From assembly GCA_026708185.1 (NCBI GenBank), contig JAPOVK010000032.1, positions 1-64,000 of the forward strand: a DNA stretch of 64,000 nucleotides, given 5' to 3'. Source of the stretch: Gammaproteobacteria bacterium (GTDB taxonomy: Bacteria; Pseudomonadota; Gammaproteobacteria; Pseudomonadales; Azotimanducaceae). Positions 28,247 to 35,961 of this stretch are shown piece after piece. The position numbers and the translations under genes were made by a program. A model generated the notes under the pieces. It saw only the letters and a list, made by a program, of their open reading frames with translations. It had not been told where the DNA came from and ran no database searches. Position 1 is the stretch's first letter; each line of letters begins with the position of its first letter.

Positions 28247-28448
28247 TGGCAACTCCTTATCCGATGCGCCCGTCCGACGCGGATGTCGTCCCACGTCGCT
28301 CAGGCGACGCGCCTTGTGTTTTGATACCCGTTTGGGCGGCGTGGCGTCAACACCGGCCTCCGAAACAAATGCAACCACTGTGAAGCCAGACCGCGGTCAC
28401 GCAAACTAGCGGGTGCGCCCTTCGAGGTCAGCACGTGCAGAAACGAAC

Positions 28449-29756
28449 ATGAAGTGGCCGTTCGCTTTCAAGGCCATGCAGCCGACACGCATAGCCGCGG
28501 CGGACGGTGTCGAACTCGTGCTCGAGGACGGTCGGCGCATCCTCGATGCCGCTGGCGGCGCGATCGTCGCGAACGTTGGCCACGGCCGGCGCCAGGTCGC
28601 CGACGCCATGCGCGATGCGCTCTTGCGTTGCTCGTACGCGGTGCCACCTTGGCTGACCCCGGAGCGCGAGCGGCTTCTCGATCGCCTAGCCACCGACTGG
28701 CTGCCCGCGAACCTGACCCGCGTTCACCTGACCTGCAGTGGCTCCGAAGGCGTTGAGGCGGCGCTCAAGATCGTCGCCGCCTACCAGGCGGCTCGTGGTC
28801 TGCCGTCCAAGACGAAGGTCATCGCTCGCACCCCGTCGTACCACGGCGTCACTCTCGCCACGCTGGGGATCGGTGGCCACGAGTCCCGCAAGGCCGGTCT
28901 TCGTCACGTTCTTGTGGATGCGCCGCGCGTCCCGGCGCCTTACCCGTTACGCGACCCCGGGGGTGACGGCGTCGCGGCGTACGTCGCGGCCATCGAGGAG
29001 ACGATCACCCGCGAGGGGCCCGAAACCGTGGCGGCCCTGCTCGCGGAACCCATCGTCGGCTCGAGCGGCGGCGCGCTCGTCCCGCCGCCCGACTATTGGC
29101 CCCAAGTGCGCGCGCTCTGCGACCGTCACGACATCCTGCTGGTCACGGACGAGGTGATGACGGGCTTCGGGCGAACCGGCGCGACGTTCGCCCTCGATCA
29201 CTTCCCCGGCACGACCGCCGACGTGATGGTCGCGGGCAAGGGCATGGCCGGCGGCTACGCGCCGATCACGGGTGTGTTCGCGACCGAGGTGATCGGCAGC
29301 GCCATCGCGACCGCCGGCCTGGACGTCATGTTCCACACCTTCGCCGCCCAACCGGCGGCTTGCGCGGCGGCGGACGAGGTGTTGACCATCCTGACCGACG
29401 AGGACCTGGTACGCCGCGCGGCGGTGACGGGAAGCCGGCTGAAGGCCGACCTCGAGGAGGCGTTCGGTCAACATCCCCACGTCGCCGAGGTGCGCGGCGA
29501 GGGACTCCTGCTCGCCATCGAGATTGTCGCCGACCGCGCGACGCTCGCGCGTTTTCCAGCCTCCGCGCGACTCTCCGGACGCGTGCTCGGCGAAGCCTTC
29601 GCGCGCGGCGTGTCGTTCTACCCCGGCGGCAACGGCGAGATCCGCGACGTCGTGGTCATGGGTCCGCCGTTCACGATCACGGACGTCGATGCGGACCGCA
29701 TCGTCACGACCCTCGTGGCGGCCGTGGACGCGGCCGTCGCGGCGACCAATCGTTGA
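28449..29756 (+). CDS. Class III aminotransferase
   Basis: A 435-residue PLP enzyme of fold type I, ornithine/beta-alanine aminotransferase group. Seen: DAAGGAIVANVGHG near the N-terminus, the phosphate-binding SGSEGVEAALK, D234 in LLVTDEVMTGFGRTG and the Schiff-base lysine K264 in VAGKGMAGGYAPI. The amino donor is unknown; related proteins are annotated as aspartate aminotransferase family or omega-transaminases. The start is taken at ATG 28449; an upstream in-frame ATG at 28413 is possible. Its stop overlaps the TTG start of the next gene. Confidence 0.88.
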   Translation: MKWPFAFKAMQPTRIAAADGVELVLEDGRRILDAAGGAIVANVGHGRRQVADAMRDALLRCSYAVPPWLTPERERLLDRLATDWLPANLTRVHLTCSGSEGVEAALKIVAAYQAARGLPSKTKVIARTPSYHGVTLATLGIGGHESRKAGLRHVLVDAPRVPAPYPLRDPGGDGVAAYVAAIEETITREGPETVAALLAEPIVGSSGGALVPPPDYWPQVRALCDRHDILLVTDEVMTGFGRTGATFALDHFPGTTADVMVAGKGMAGGYAPITGVFATEVIGSAIATAGLDVMFHTFAAQPAACAAADEVLTILTDEDLVRRAAVTGSRLKADLEEAFGQHPHVAEVRGEGLLLAIEIVADRATLARFPASARLSGRVLGEAFARGVSFYPGGNGEIRDVVVMGPPFTITDVDADRIVTTLVAAVDAAVAATNR

Positions 29757-30616
29757 CCGTCGCCCGGCAGTCGACCGTCGGCCTCGGCGCGTCCTGTTTC
29801 ATCGATGGCGCGAGGCTCGCCCGGAGCAAGCCGTTGCGGCGGTTCGTGTGGGCGCCGCTGCTGGCGAGCCTGGTGTGCGTCGCACTCCTGCTCGGCGTCG
29901 GCTACACCTGGGTTGCCGACGCTTCCAGCTGGGTGGTGGCGGCCACGCCGGCTTGGCTTAGTTGGCTCGGCCACGTCGTTGCGGCGTTGCTCTACGTCCT
30001 GGGGCTCATCGTTGCGGGTTGGCTCGTCGGCCTGATCGCCGTGCTGGTTGCCAGCCCCTTTCTCGGTGCCCTGTCCGCTGGCGCGGAGCGGGAGCAGTTC
30101 GGCACGTCGCCGAGCTACGCGCCGAGCGTGGCGGCCGCCGTCTCGGAAGCGTTGCGCCGCGAAACGCGCAAGTTGCGCTATCACCTGCCGCGGCTTGCGG
30201 GCCTACTCCTGCTCACGCTGATTCCCGTGGTGAATGTCGGGGCACCGTTCGTCTGGTTCGTGTTCGGGGCGTGGATGCTCGCGGTGCAGTTCGTCGACTA
30301 CGCTGCGGAAAACCGGGGTCTGGACTTCGCCGAGACTTTGGCCGTGCTGCGCGCCAACCGCGCCGCCGCGCTCGGGTTCGGTGCCGTCGCCGGTGCGTTG
30401 CTCGCGATCCCGTTCGCTGCGCTCGTGGTGATCCCGGCCGCGGTTTGCGGCGGTGCGCTGCTATGGCGCCGCCTTGATGCGGGTAGCGCGGAGAGGCGCG
30501 GCGGCATCGGCCAACTCCGGGGACACCGGGAAGCCCGGGGTCGCGAACGTCCGCTTGAGCGACCACAGGAAGCTCGCGACACCCCAGGCGAGGCCGATGA
30601 CCACGCCGATGTCTAG
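29753..30616 (+). CDS. CysZ/EI24-family membrane protein
   Basis: A 287-residue protein from the TTG at 29753, which overlaps the aminotransferase stop (TTGA). Four hydrophobic segments fit the EI24/CysZ fold: LLASLVCVALLLGVGYTWV, VVAALLYVLGLIVAGWLV, LLLLTLIPVVNVGAPFVW and ALGFGAVAGALLAIPFAALV, with the family motif ASPFLGALSAGAE after the second. CysZ imports sulfate in E. coli; this more divergent protein is not necessarily a sulfate carrier. The last about 45 residues (Arg/Glu/Gly-rich) run antisense through the convergent gene and are probably non-native, so the original stop may have been lost. Confidence 0.7.
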   Translation: MTVARQSTVGLGASCFIDGARLARSKPLRRFVWAPLLASLVCVALLLGVGYTWVADASSWVVAATPAWLSWLGHVVAALLYVLGLIVAGWLVGLIAVLVASPFLGALSAGAEREQFGTSPSYAPSVAAAVSEALRRETRKLRYHLPRLAGLLLLTLIPVVNVGAPFVWFVFGAWMLAVQFVDYAAENRGLDFAETLAVLRANRAAALGFGAVAGALLAIPFAALVVIPAAVCGGALLWRRLDAGSAERRGGIGQLRGHREARGRERPLERPQEARDTPGEADDHADV

Positions 30617-31051
30617 TGCCGCGCGCCACGGTTGCGGGAGCGCGTGAACGACGACGATGGCCCCGACCACGAACACGGTCAACCCATAGACGCCCGCCAT
30701 CCGCCGCGGCGTGGCGTTGAAATAACCCATGGCGAAGACCGGGGCGAGTAGCGTTGACAGCCCCGAGGCGTGGTGCACGAGCCACTTCACGCGGGCGGCA
30801 GAGCGCGGCGAGAACTTCAACTGGAAGCCCCGGTAGCCTTCCGACCAGGCCATGAACGCCGCGTTGGCGGCAGCGACGGCCCAATGCCGCCATTCCCATG
30901 AAAATTCCGCGCCCTCGGCGACCACCATGGATAGCCGGACTATGGCGAACAGCAACAGCCCGCAAAGGCCGACCGCGGCCCAGCAAGCGGCCGCGACGCC
31001 GACGAGCGTAACCGGCGGCGAGTCCTGTGGCGTGGTGGTCGCCGGGGGCAC
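30461..31051 (-). CDS. Uncharacterised multi-helix membrane protein
   Basis: A 196-residue protein with about five hydrophobic segments (VGVAAACWAAVGLCGLLLFA, AVAAANAAFMAW, LLAPVFAMGYFNA, VYGLTVFVVGAIVVVHAL, GVVIGLAWGVASFLWSL). The conserved-looking loop WSEGYRGFQLKFSPRSAARV lies between helices two and three. I do not recognise a named family. It starts seven bases after the dUTPase stop, so the two are likely co-transcribed. Its 3' end overlaps the convergent CysZ-like frame by 156 bases. Confidence 0.7.
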   Translation of the reverse strand: MPPATTTPQDSPPVTLVGVAAACWAAVGLCGLLLFAIVRLSMVVAEGAEFSWEWRHWAVAAANAAFMAWSEGYRGFQLKFSPRSAARVKWLVHHASGLSTLLAPVFAMGYFNATPRRMAGVYGLTVFVVGAIVVVHALPQPWRAALDIGVVIGLAWGVASFLWSLKRTFATPGFPVSPELADAAAPLRATRIKAAP

Positions 31052-31058
31052 GGCCGCG

Positions 31059-31706
31059 TCAGACTCCAGCGGCCGGTGTCATTAGCGCGTAGCGAGCCGC
31101 GAGGGCCGCGCCGAGGTCGGCGATGAACGAGTCGGCATCGGCATCGAGGTACGCGACGATCTCGACCAAGTGCTCGTTGTCCTCCCGGCCATCGTGCCAG
31201 CGTTTGCGGTAGCTGCCGTCCTGGTAGCCATGCTCTTGGCGAAACGCGTTCAGGATGTTCTTGGCGACGTAGCCGCGGTACAACTCGTCGAAGGTCATTG
31301 GCAGCGCCCGCATGACGGCGACGAACGCCTCGAGATCGAACCGCCTCGTCGCAAGGCTCTTGAGCGCGAGGTTCTCGACGCCTGCACGGAAGCCGACGGT
31401 GTCGTCGCGCGCCAGGGCTTTGGCGAGCCGTTCGGCCAGCTCCTCGTCGAATTGGTTCGCGCGCAGCAGTTCGGACAGGCCGAAGTGCCAGATGTCGATG
31501 ATCTCCAGCCTGACCTGCTCGAGGTCGGCCCGCTGCTGCTTCCACCACTTCCAACCGTAGTGGTCGAGGAGTTCGGCGCACTCGACCCAAACGGCGCGGT
31601 AGTAGTCGTGGCCTTGTTGGCGCCAGAGAGGATGCACCAGGCGGTTGTGGTCGTCCTGCATCTCGGCCATGACCGCAAGTTGCCGCCAGATCCTGGCCAC
31701 ATCCAT
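31059..31706 (-). CDS. Dimeric-type dUTP diphosphatase
   Basis: A 215-residue all-alpha NTP pyrophosphatase of the dimeric dUTPase family. Mg-binding motifs: ECAELLDHYGWKWWK and LEIIDIWHFGLSE (paired E-x-x-E/D). The later helix YVAKNILNAFRQEHGYQDGSY and RKRWHDGREDNEHLVEI are diagnostic of the dUTPase branch and not of generic MazG. It hydrolyses dUTP to dUMP and PPi, preventing uracil incorporation and feeding dTMP synthesis. Length fits the family. First gene of a pair with the membrane protein. Confidence 0.85.
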   Translation of the reverse strand: MDVARIWRQLAVMAEMQDDHNRLVHPLWRQQGHDYYRAVWVECAELLDHYGWKWWKQQRADLEQVRLEIIDIWHFGLSELLRANQFDEELAERLAKALARDDTVGFRAGVENLALKSLATRRFDLEAFVAVMRALPMTFDELYRGYVAKNILNAFRQEHGYQDGSYRKRWHDGREDNEHLVEIVAYLDADADSFIADLGAALAARYALMTPAAGV

Positions 31707-31831
31707 CGGAGCTCCTTGTAGCCGTGGTCTACGAGTGGGCAGCGTACGCGAGCCGCTGTTCCGGTGTCATGCGACATTAATGAAAAGACGGGGTCGTGTG
31801 GCGGAATCCGCGCACTCGCGGTACGATGCGT

Positions 31832-31862
31832 GCATCGGGGTTGCTACGAACAACCCCGATGC
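31832..31862 (+). repeat. Perfect 12-bp hairpin upstream of tnpB
   Basis: GCATCGGGGTTG and CAACCCCGATGC pair perfectly around the loop CTACGAA, 28 bases before the tnpB start. It resembles the subterminal hairpins recognised by Y1 transposases at IS200/IS605 ends. It could also act as an attenuator for tnpB. Confidence 0.7.
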
Positions 31863-31889
31863 CAAACGGCTTCAGGAGAGCCGACCGCA

Positions 31890-32870
31890 GTGTCCGATCC
31901 TACAGCCATCCGCACGGTCCGCTTCCGCGTCCTGCCCGGATCGCCCGCAACGGCCCGCGCATTGAACAACATCGCGGGAGCCTGCCGGTTCGTCTGGAAT
32001 CAGACGTTGGCGGACACGGACGATCTGTACCGCATCGCCCGCATGAACGGCGCGAAGCCGCCCGGTGTCTCGTTCTTCTCGCTCGGCAAGGCATTTACGG
32101 AACTCCGCAACGCCACGCCTTGGCTGAGGGATTACTCGTTCCACGTCGTCCGGTATAGCCTCAAACGCCAAGCGGACGCGTGGGCGGCGTTCTTGGCTGG
32201 TCGGGCCGGAAGGCCTCGCTTCAAGTCCCGTTACGCCGGCGCGGACGGGTGCAACGGGCAGACCATCGGAGTCGACATGAATGTCCGGCAGATCGCAACC
32301 AGCGACGGGGTGATCGACCGGTTGCCCGACCTGTCCAGGCTCGAAGCGCGGGCGCGTCGCTACCAGCGGATGGTGTCGAGACGGCGGAACGGGAGCAATC
32401 GTCGGGCGAGGGCTAAGGCCCTGCTCTCGAGGACCGCGGCGGAGATCGCGGCGGTGCGCGGCAACTGGCAGCATCAGGCCAGCCGCCGCATCGCCGAAGA
32501 TGCCGAAGTCGTTTGTATCGAGGACCTGCGCGTCAAGGCCATGGCGCAGGGCCACAGCGGACTTAACCGCGAGATACTAGCCACCGGGTGGGGCGCAATG
32601 AGGGCTAAGCTCAAGTACAAGTGCGCAACGGTCGTCGCCGTGAATCCGGCCTACACGTCGCAGACGTGCGCCGAGTGCGGACACGCGGCTAGAGCCAACC
32701 GGCCATCGCAGTCGGAGTTCGAGTGCGCATCGTGCGGCCACAAGGCCAACGCCGACGTGAACGCGGCGCGGAACATTATGGCGTCAGGGATAGGCGCTGC
32801 TGGACGGGGAGGGCGTTCGGCGCTGGCCGACCCGGTGAACCGTCAAATCGGTGGCAGGATGGCCGCGTGA
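31890..32870 (+). CDS. tnpB: TnpB (IS605 OrfB-type RNA-guided nuclease) with internal deletion
   Basis: A 326-residue TnpB from the GTG at 31890. RuvC residues are intact: Asp in IGVDMNVRQIATSDG, Glu in VVCIEDLRVKAM, Asp in NADVNAARNIMAS. The zinc finger CAECG...CASCG is complete and the C-terminus (RQIGGRMAA) looks native. The N-terminal part reads normally to RPRFKSRYAGADG, then jumps at once to QTIGVD; related proteins carry some 50-80 residues of beta-rich WED sequence here. The stretch after VKAMAQGHS is also shorter than usual. An in-frame deletion therefore removed part of the RNA/TAM-binding domain, so activity is doubtful. Confidence 0.85.
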   Translation: MSDPTAIRTVRFRVLPGSPATARALNNIAGACRFVWNQTLADTDDLYRIARMNGAKPPGVSFFSLGKAFTELRNATPWLRDYSFHVVRYSLKRQADAWAAFLAGRAGRPRFKSRYAGADGCNGQTIGVDMNVRQIATSDGVIDRLPDLSRLEARARRYQRMVSRRRNGSNRRARAKALLSRTAAEIAAVRGNWQHQASRRIAEDAEVVCIEDLRVKAMAQGHSGLNREILATGWGAMRAKLKYKCATVVAVNPAYTSQTCAECGHAARANRPSQSEFECASCGHKANADVNAARNIMASGIGAAGRGGRSALADPVNRQIGGRMAA

Positions 32871-32997
32871 TTCGCGGACTCTGCCGCACAATTCCCAAAA
32901 AAACGATGGTGAAGACGGCGGCAAGGGCGTATCGTCGCGGTATTCGCGCGGCGAGCAGGATCGGCCCCCGCGGTCCGGCCAGCGCTAGGAGAACGCA

Positions 32998-33303
32998 TTG
33001 AAGATTTACGTTGGGAACATGCCCTATGGCGCGACGTCCGAAGATCTGTCCGAATTGTTCAGACAGTACGGGCATGTCGCAGAGGCCAACGTCATCATGG
33101 ACAGAGAGACTGGCCGCTCCAAGGGTTTCGGCTTCGTGGACATGCCCAACCAGACCGAAGCGTCGGAAGCGGTGGATGCCTTGAACTCGAGCCAGATGCA
33201 GGGGCGCACGTTGCGTGTCAGCGAAGCTCGACCGAGGGCCGACCGAGGCGCCGGACGCGATGGTGGCCGTGGCCGTCCAGGCCGCGATCGTGGCTGGCGC
33301 TGA
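32998..33303 (+). CDS. Small RRM RNA-binding protein
   Basis: A 101-residue single-RRM protein: RNP2 IYVGNMP at residues 3-9 and RNP1 KGFGFVDM near residue 42, followed by an Arg/Gly/Asp-rich tail (DRGAGRDGGRGRPGRD). It starts at TTG 32998 with AGGAG seven bases upstream. Bacterial RRM proteins of this type resemble cyanobacterial Rbp and are often cold-responsive RNA chaperones; the role here is inferred. An 8-bp hairpin AGGCACGC/GCGTGCCT (33303-33342) just after the stop may protect the 3' end. Confidence 0.88.
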   Translation: MKIYVGNMPYGATSEDLSELFRQYGHVAEANVIMDRETGRSKGFGFVDMPNQTEASEAVDALNSSQMQGRTLRVSEARPRADRGAGRDGGRGRPGRDRGWR

Positions 33304-33447
33304 GGCACGCTGAGCGTCAGCGCAGCAAGCGGCGGCGTGCCTAGCTGCTCCTCGCCGCGACCATCCCGACCACGTAACGCGCGATAGCGGTGCGCCACCC
33401 GCGCGCGGGTTGGCCTGTTCGCGAGGGGAGAGCCCCTCGTGCAGCCC

Positions 33448-33477
33448 CTTGAAAACGCCGCGTCGGGAACCACATTG
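33448..33477 (+). promoter_or_regulatory. Candidate sigma-32 heat-shock promoter for lon
   Basis: CTTGAAA (33448-33454) equals the sigma-32 -35 consensus. After 15 bases comes CCACATTG (33470-33477), six of eight matching CCCCATNT. The predicted start is about 90 bases before the lon TTG. E. coli lon is a sigma-32 gene, which fits. A CGAGGGG/CCCCTCG hairpin (33422-33439) lies just upstream. Confidence 0.55.
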
Positions 33478-33575
33478 CTTTATCGAGCGCGACTGCCGAG
33501 GACGGTCGTCGCACGGTTTCGTGTGAAAAGACCTACACTCGTCGTCAACCAATCCGCGCTCAAGGAGTCCGAGCC

Positions 33576-35921
33576 TTGACAACGCAGACGCTGCCCCTCT
33601 TACCGCTGAAGAACGTCGCGATCTTCCCGGAGTTGATCCAGGCGTTGATCGTCGGTCGGCCCGCATCCCTGGCGGCGGTGAAGGCTGCCATGGATCACGA
33701 CCGCAAGCTGGTGACGGTCCTGCAGAAAGACCGGGATCAGGAGAATCCGGACCGCGAAGGGTTGTTCGACATCGGCACCCTGGCGACCGTGACCCGTGTC
33801 GAGCAGCGTGATGGCGGCGCGCAAGTCATCGTGCGTGGTGTCCGGCGCGTCCGGGTCGAGGCCTTGAGCGCGCCGACGGCCGAAGACGCGCCCGCCGAAG
33901 TCGACGTGGTGGAACTGCCGACGCCCGTTCTCCCGGAAGCCGGGGAGCAGCGTGCCAAGGCCACGGCACTGATCCGGGAGAACCTGGACATTGCGCGCCA
34001 AGTCGCGCACATGATGTCGCAGAACCCGGACCAGCTATTCCAACAAATGGTCGGGTCGATCGAGGATCCTGTGACGCAGATGTACCGGCTCGTCGAGCTG
34101 GCCCGGAACATCGAGCAGAACGACAAGCAGCGCGTCCTCGAGATCGACGAGATCCAGGAGTTCCTGGAAGCGATCCATCGGCTGCTACGGCAGGAGCTGG
34201 CGGTCGTTGAGATGCAGCGCGACCTGCAGTCCCAGGCACGCGAGGAGGCCGAGCACGGCCAGCGCGAGCACCTGCTTCGCCAGCAGAAGCGGGTGATCGA
34301 AGAAGCGCTCGGCGAGGACGGCGACGACGAGGACATCGCGGAACTGCGCAAGCAACTGCGCAATGTCAATCTGCCCGACGACGTGCGCAAGGAGGTGGAC
34401 CGCGAACTGAAGCGGCTGTCGCGGATGTCCGCCAACGCCGCCGACTACCAGGTCTCGCGGGGCTATCTTGAACTCGTGGCGGAACTGCCTTGGAACGTGA
34501 TCACGGAAGACACCCTGGACCTCGCCAACGCCCAGACGGTCCTCGATGAGGACCACTACGGTCTGGAGGAGGTCAAGGAACGCATCCTCGAGTCCCTGGC
34601 CGTGCTACGGCTCAACCCCGACGCGAAGGCGTCGATCCTGTGTTTCGTGGGTCCGCCCGGGGTCGGCAAGACCTCCCTGGGCCAGTCCATCGCTCGCGCC
34701 ATGGGGCGGAAATTCGAACGCATGAGCTTGGGCGGACTGCACGACGAGTCGGAACTGCGTGGCCATCGACGGACCTACATCGGCGCCATGCCGGGACGCA
34801 TCCTGCAGGCCGTCAGGCGTGCCGGCGTGCGCAACCCGGTGCTCATGCTCGACGAAGTCGACAAGCTCGGCCGCGATTTCCGGGGCGACCCCGCGGCGGC
34901 GTTGATGGAGATCCTGGATCCGGCGCAGAACCGCGAGTATCGCGACAACTACCTGAACCTGCCGTTCGACCTCTCCAAGGTGATCTTCATCACCACGGCC
35001 AACCACCTGGACGGCATCCCGAGACCGCTGCTCGATCGCATGGAGGTGCTGGAACTGACGGGCTACAGCGAGATGGAGAAGCTCGAGATCGCTCGTCGCT
35101 ACCTGGTCCCGCGGCAGCGCGAGAATGCCGGTCTCGCCGACGACCAGCTCGGCTTCACCGACGAGGCCCTGTCGTGGGCCGTCCGCCGGCACACCCGCGA
35201 GGCGGGCGTGCGCGAACTCGACCGCGTCATCGGCCGGGTCGCCAGCAAGCGCGCGCGGCAGATCGTCCAGGCCGAGGTGCCCTCGGCGACCGTGACCGTG
35301 GACGACCTGCCGGTACTGCTCGGCCCGGACAAGTTCAAGACCGACCGCCAGCGGGAGAACATGGCCCCCGGGGTCGCGCCCGGCCTGGCGTACACCGAGG
35401 TGGGCGGGGATGTGCTCTACGTCGAAGCGACGCTCACGCACAAGGACGACAAGACCATCACCACGGGTCACCTGGGCAAGGTGATGCAGGAGTCCATCCA
35501 GGCCGCGCGCTCGTACATCTGGTCGGTGGCGGATCGGCTCAACATCGACCGCAGCACGATCGAGGAGAACGGCATCCACGTCCACGTTCCGGCCGGCGCG
35601 GTGCCGAAGGACGGGCCCTCAGCCGGGATCACCATGGCCACGGCGCTGGCGTCCCTGTACAGCAACAAGCGCGTGCGCGACGACGTCGCCATGACCGGGG
35701 AGCTGACGCTGTCCGGCTTGGTGCTGCCGGTGGGCGGCATCCGCGAGAAGGTCCTCGCGGCGCATCGTACCGGCATCCGCCACGTCATCCTTCCCCGCGA
35801 CAACGAATCGGATTTCGCCAAGTTGCCGCAGGCCGTGCGCGACGACATGGAGTTGACGTTGGTGGATTGCCTGGAGGACGCGGTGAAGGTGGCGATTCCG
35901 GGCCTGAAACCACCCGCTTAG
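33576..35921 (+). CDS. lon: ATP-dependent protease La (Lon)
   Basis: A 781-residue LonA. N-terminal substrate domain (LPLLPLKNVAIFPELIQAL), coiled helical region to about residue 300, AAA+ module with Walker A GPPGVGKT (359-366) and Walker B PVLMLDEVDKLG, and a protease domain with the S682-K725 dyad (KDGPSAGIT; GIREKVLAAHR). E. coli Lon uses S679/K722, so length and spacing are normal. It degrades misfolded and regulatory proteins in the cytosol. It starts at TTG 33576, with AAGGAG eight bases upstream. A sigma-32-like promoter precedes it. Stand-alone; convergent with the PEGA gene. Confidence 0.96.
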   Translation: MTTQTLPLLPLKNVAIFPELIQALIVGRPASLAAVKAAMDHDRKLVTVLQKDRDQENPDREGLFDIGTLATVTRVEQRDGGAQVIVRGVRRVRVEALSAPTAEDAPAEVDVVELPTPVLPEAGEQRAKATALIRENLDIARQVAHMMSQNPDQLFQQMVGSIEDPVTQMYRLVELARNIEQNDKQRVLEIDEIQEFLEAIHRLLRQELAVVEMQRDLQSQAREEAEHGQREHLLRQQKRVIEEALGEDGDDEDIAELRKQLRNVNLPDDVRKEVDRELKRLSRMSANAADYQVSRGYLELVAELPWNVITEDTLDLANAQTVLDEDHYGLEEVKERILESLAVLRLNPDAKASILCFVGPPGVGKTSLGQSIARAMGRKFERMSLGGLHDESELRGHRRTYIGAMPGRILQAVRRAGVRNPVLMLDEVDKLGRDFRGDPAAALMEILDPAQNREYRDNYLNLPFDLSKVIFITTANHLDGIPRPLLDRMEVLELTGYSEMEKLEIARRYLVPRQRENAGLADDQLGFTDEALSWAVRRHTREAGVRELDRVIGRVASKRARQIVQAEVPSATVTVDDLPVLLGPDKFKTDRQRENMAPGVAPGLAYTEVGGDVLYVEATLTHKDDKTITTGHLGKVMQESIQAARSYIWSVADRLNIDRSTIEENGIHVHVPAGAVPKDGPSAGITMATALASLYSNKRVRDDVAMTGELTLSGLVLPVGGIREKVLAAHRTGIRHVILPRDNESDFAKLPQAVRDDMELTLVDCLEDAVKVAIPGLKPPA

Positions 35922-35961
35922 GCGTGCGCGGGCCTGGACCGGCCACGCTGCTCTTGAAGCG

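Larger units (their letters stand above)
31800..32900 (+). mobile_element. IS605-like tnpB-only element, ends not resolved
   Basis: A tnpB gene preceded by a strong hairpin, with no tnpA transposase nearby. TTAAT at 31787-31791 could be an insertion site, as IS605-group elements insert 3' of short TTA-type tetramers or pentamers; this is a guess. The right end, where an omega RNA normally overlaps the tnpB 3' end, is not defined. Boundaries given are approximate. Confidence 0.45.

Noticed and set aside
33304-33341. Hairpin after the RRM gene as a Rho-independent terminator
   Set aside because: Good stem but no T-run follows; noted only as a possible 3' structure.
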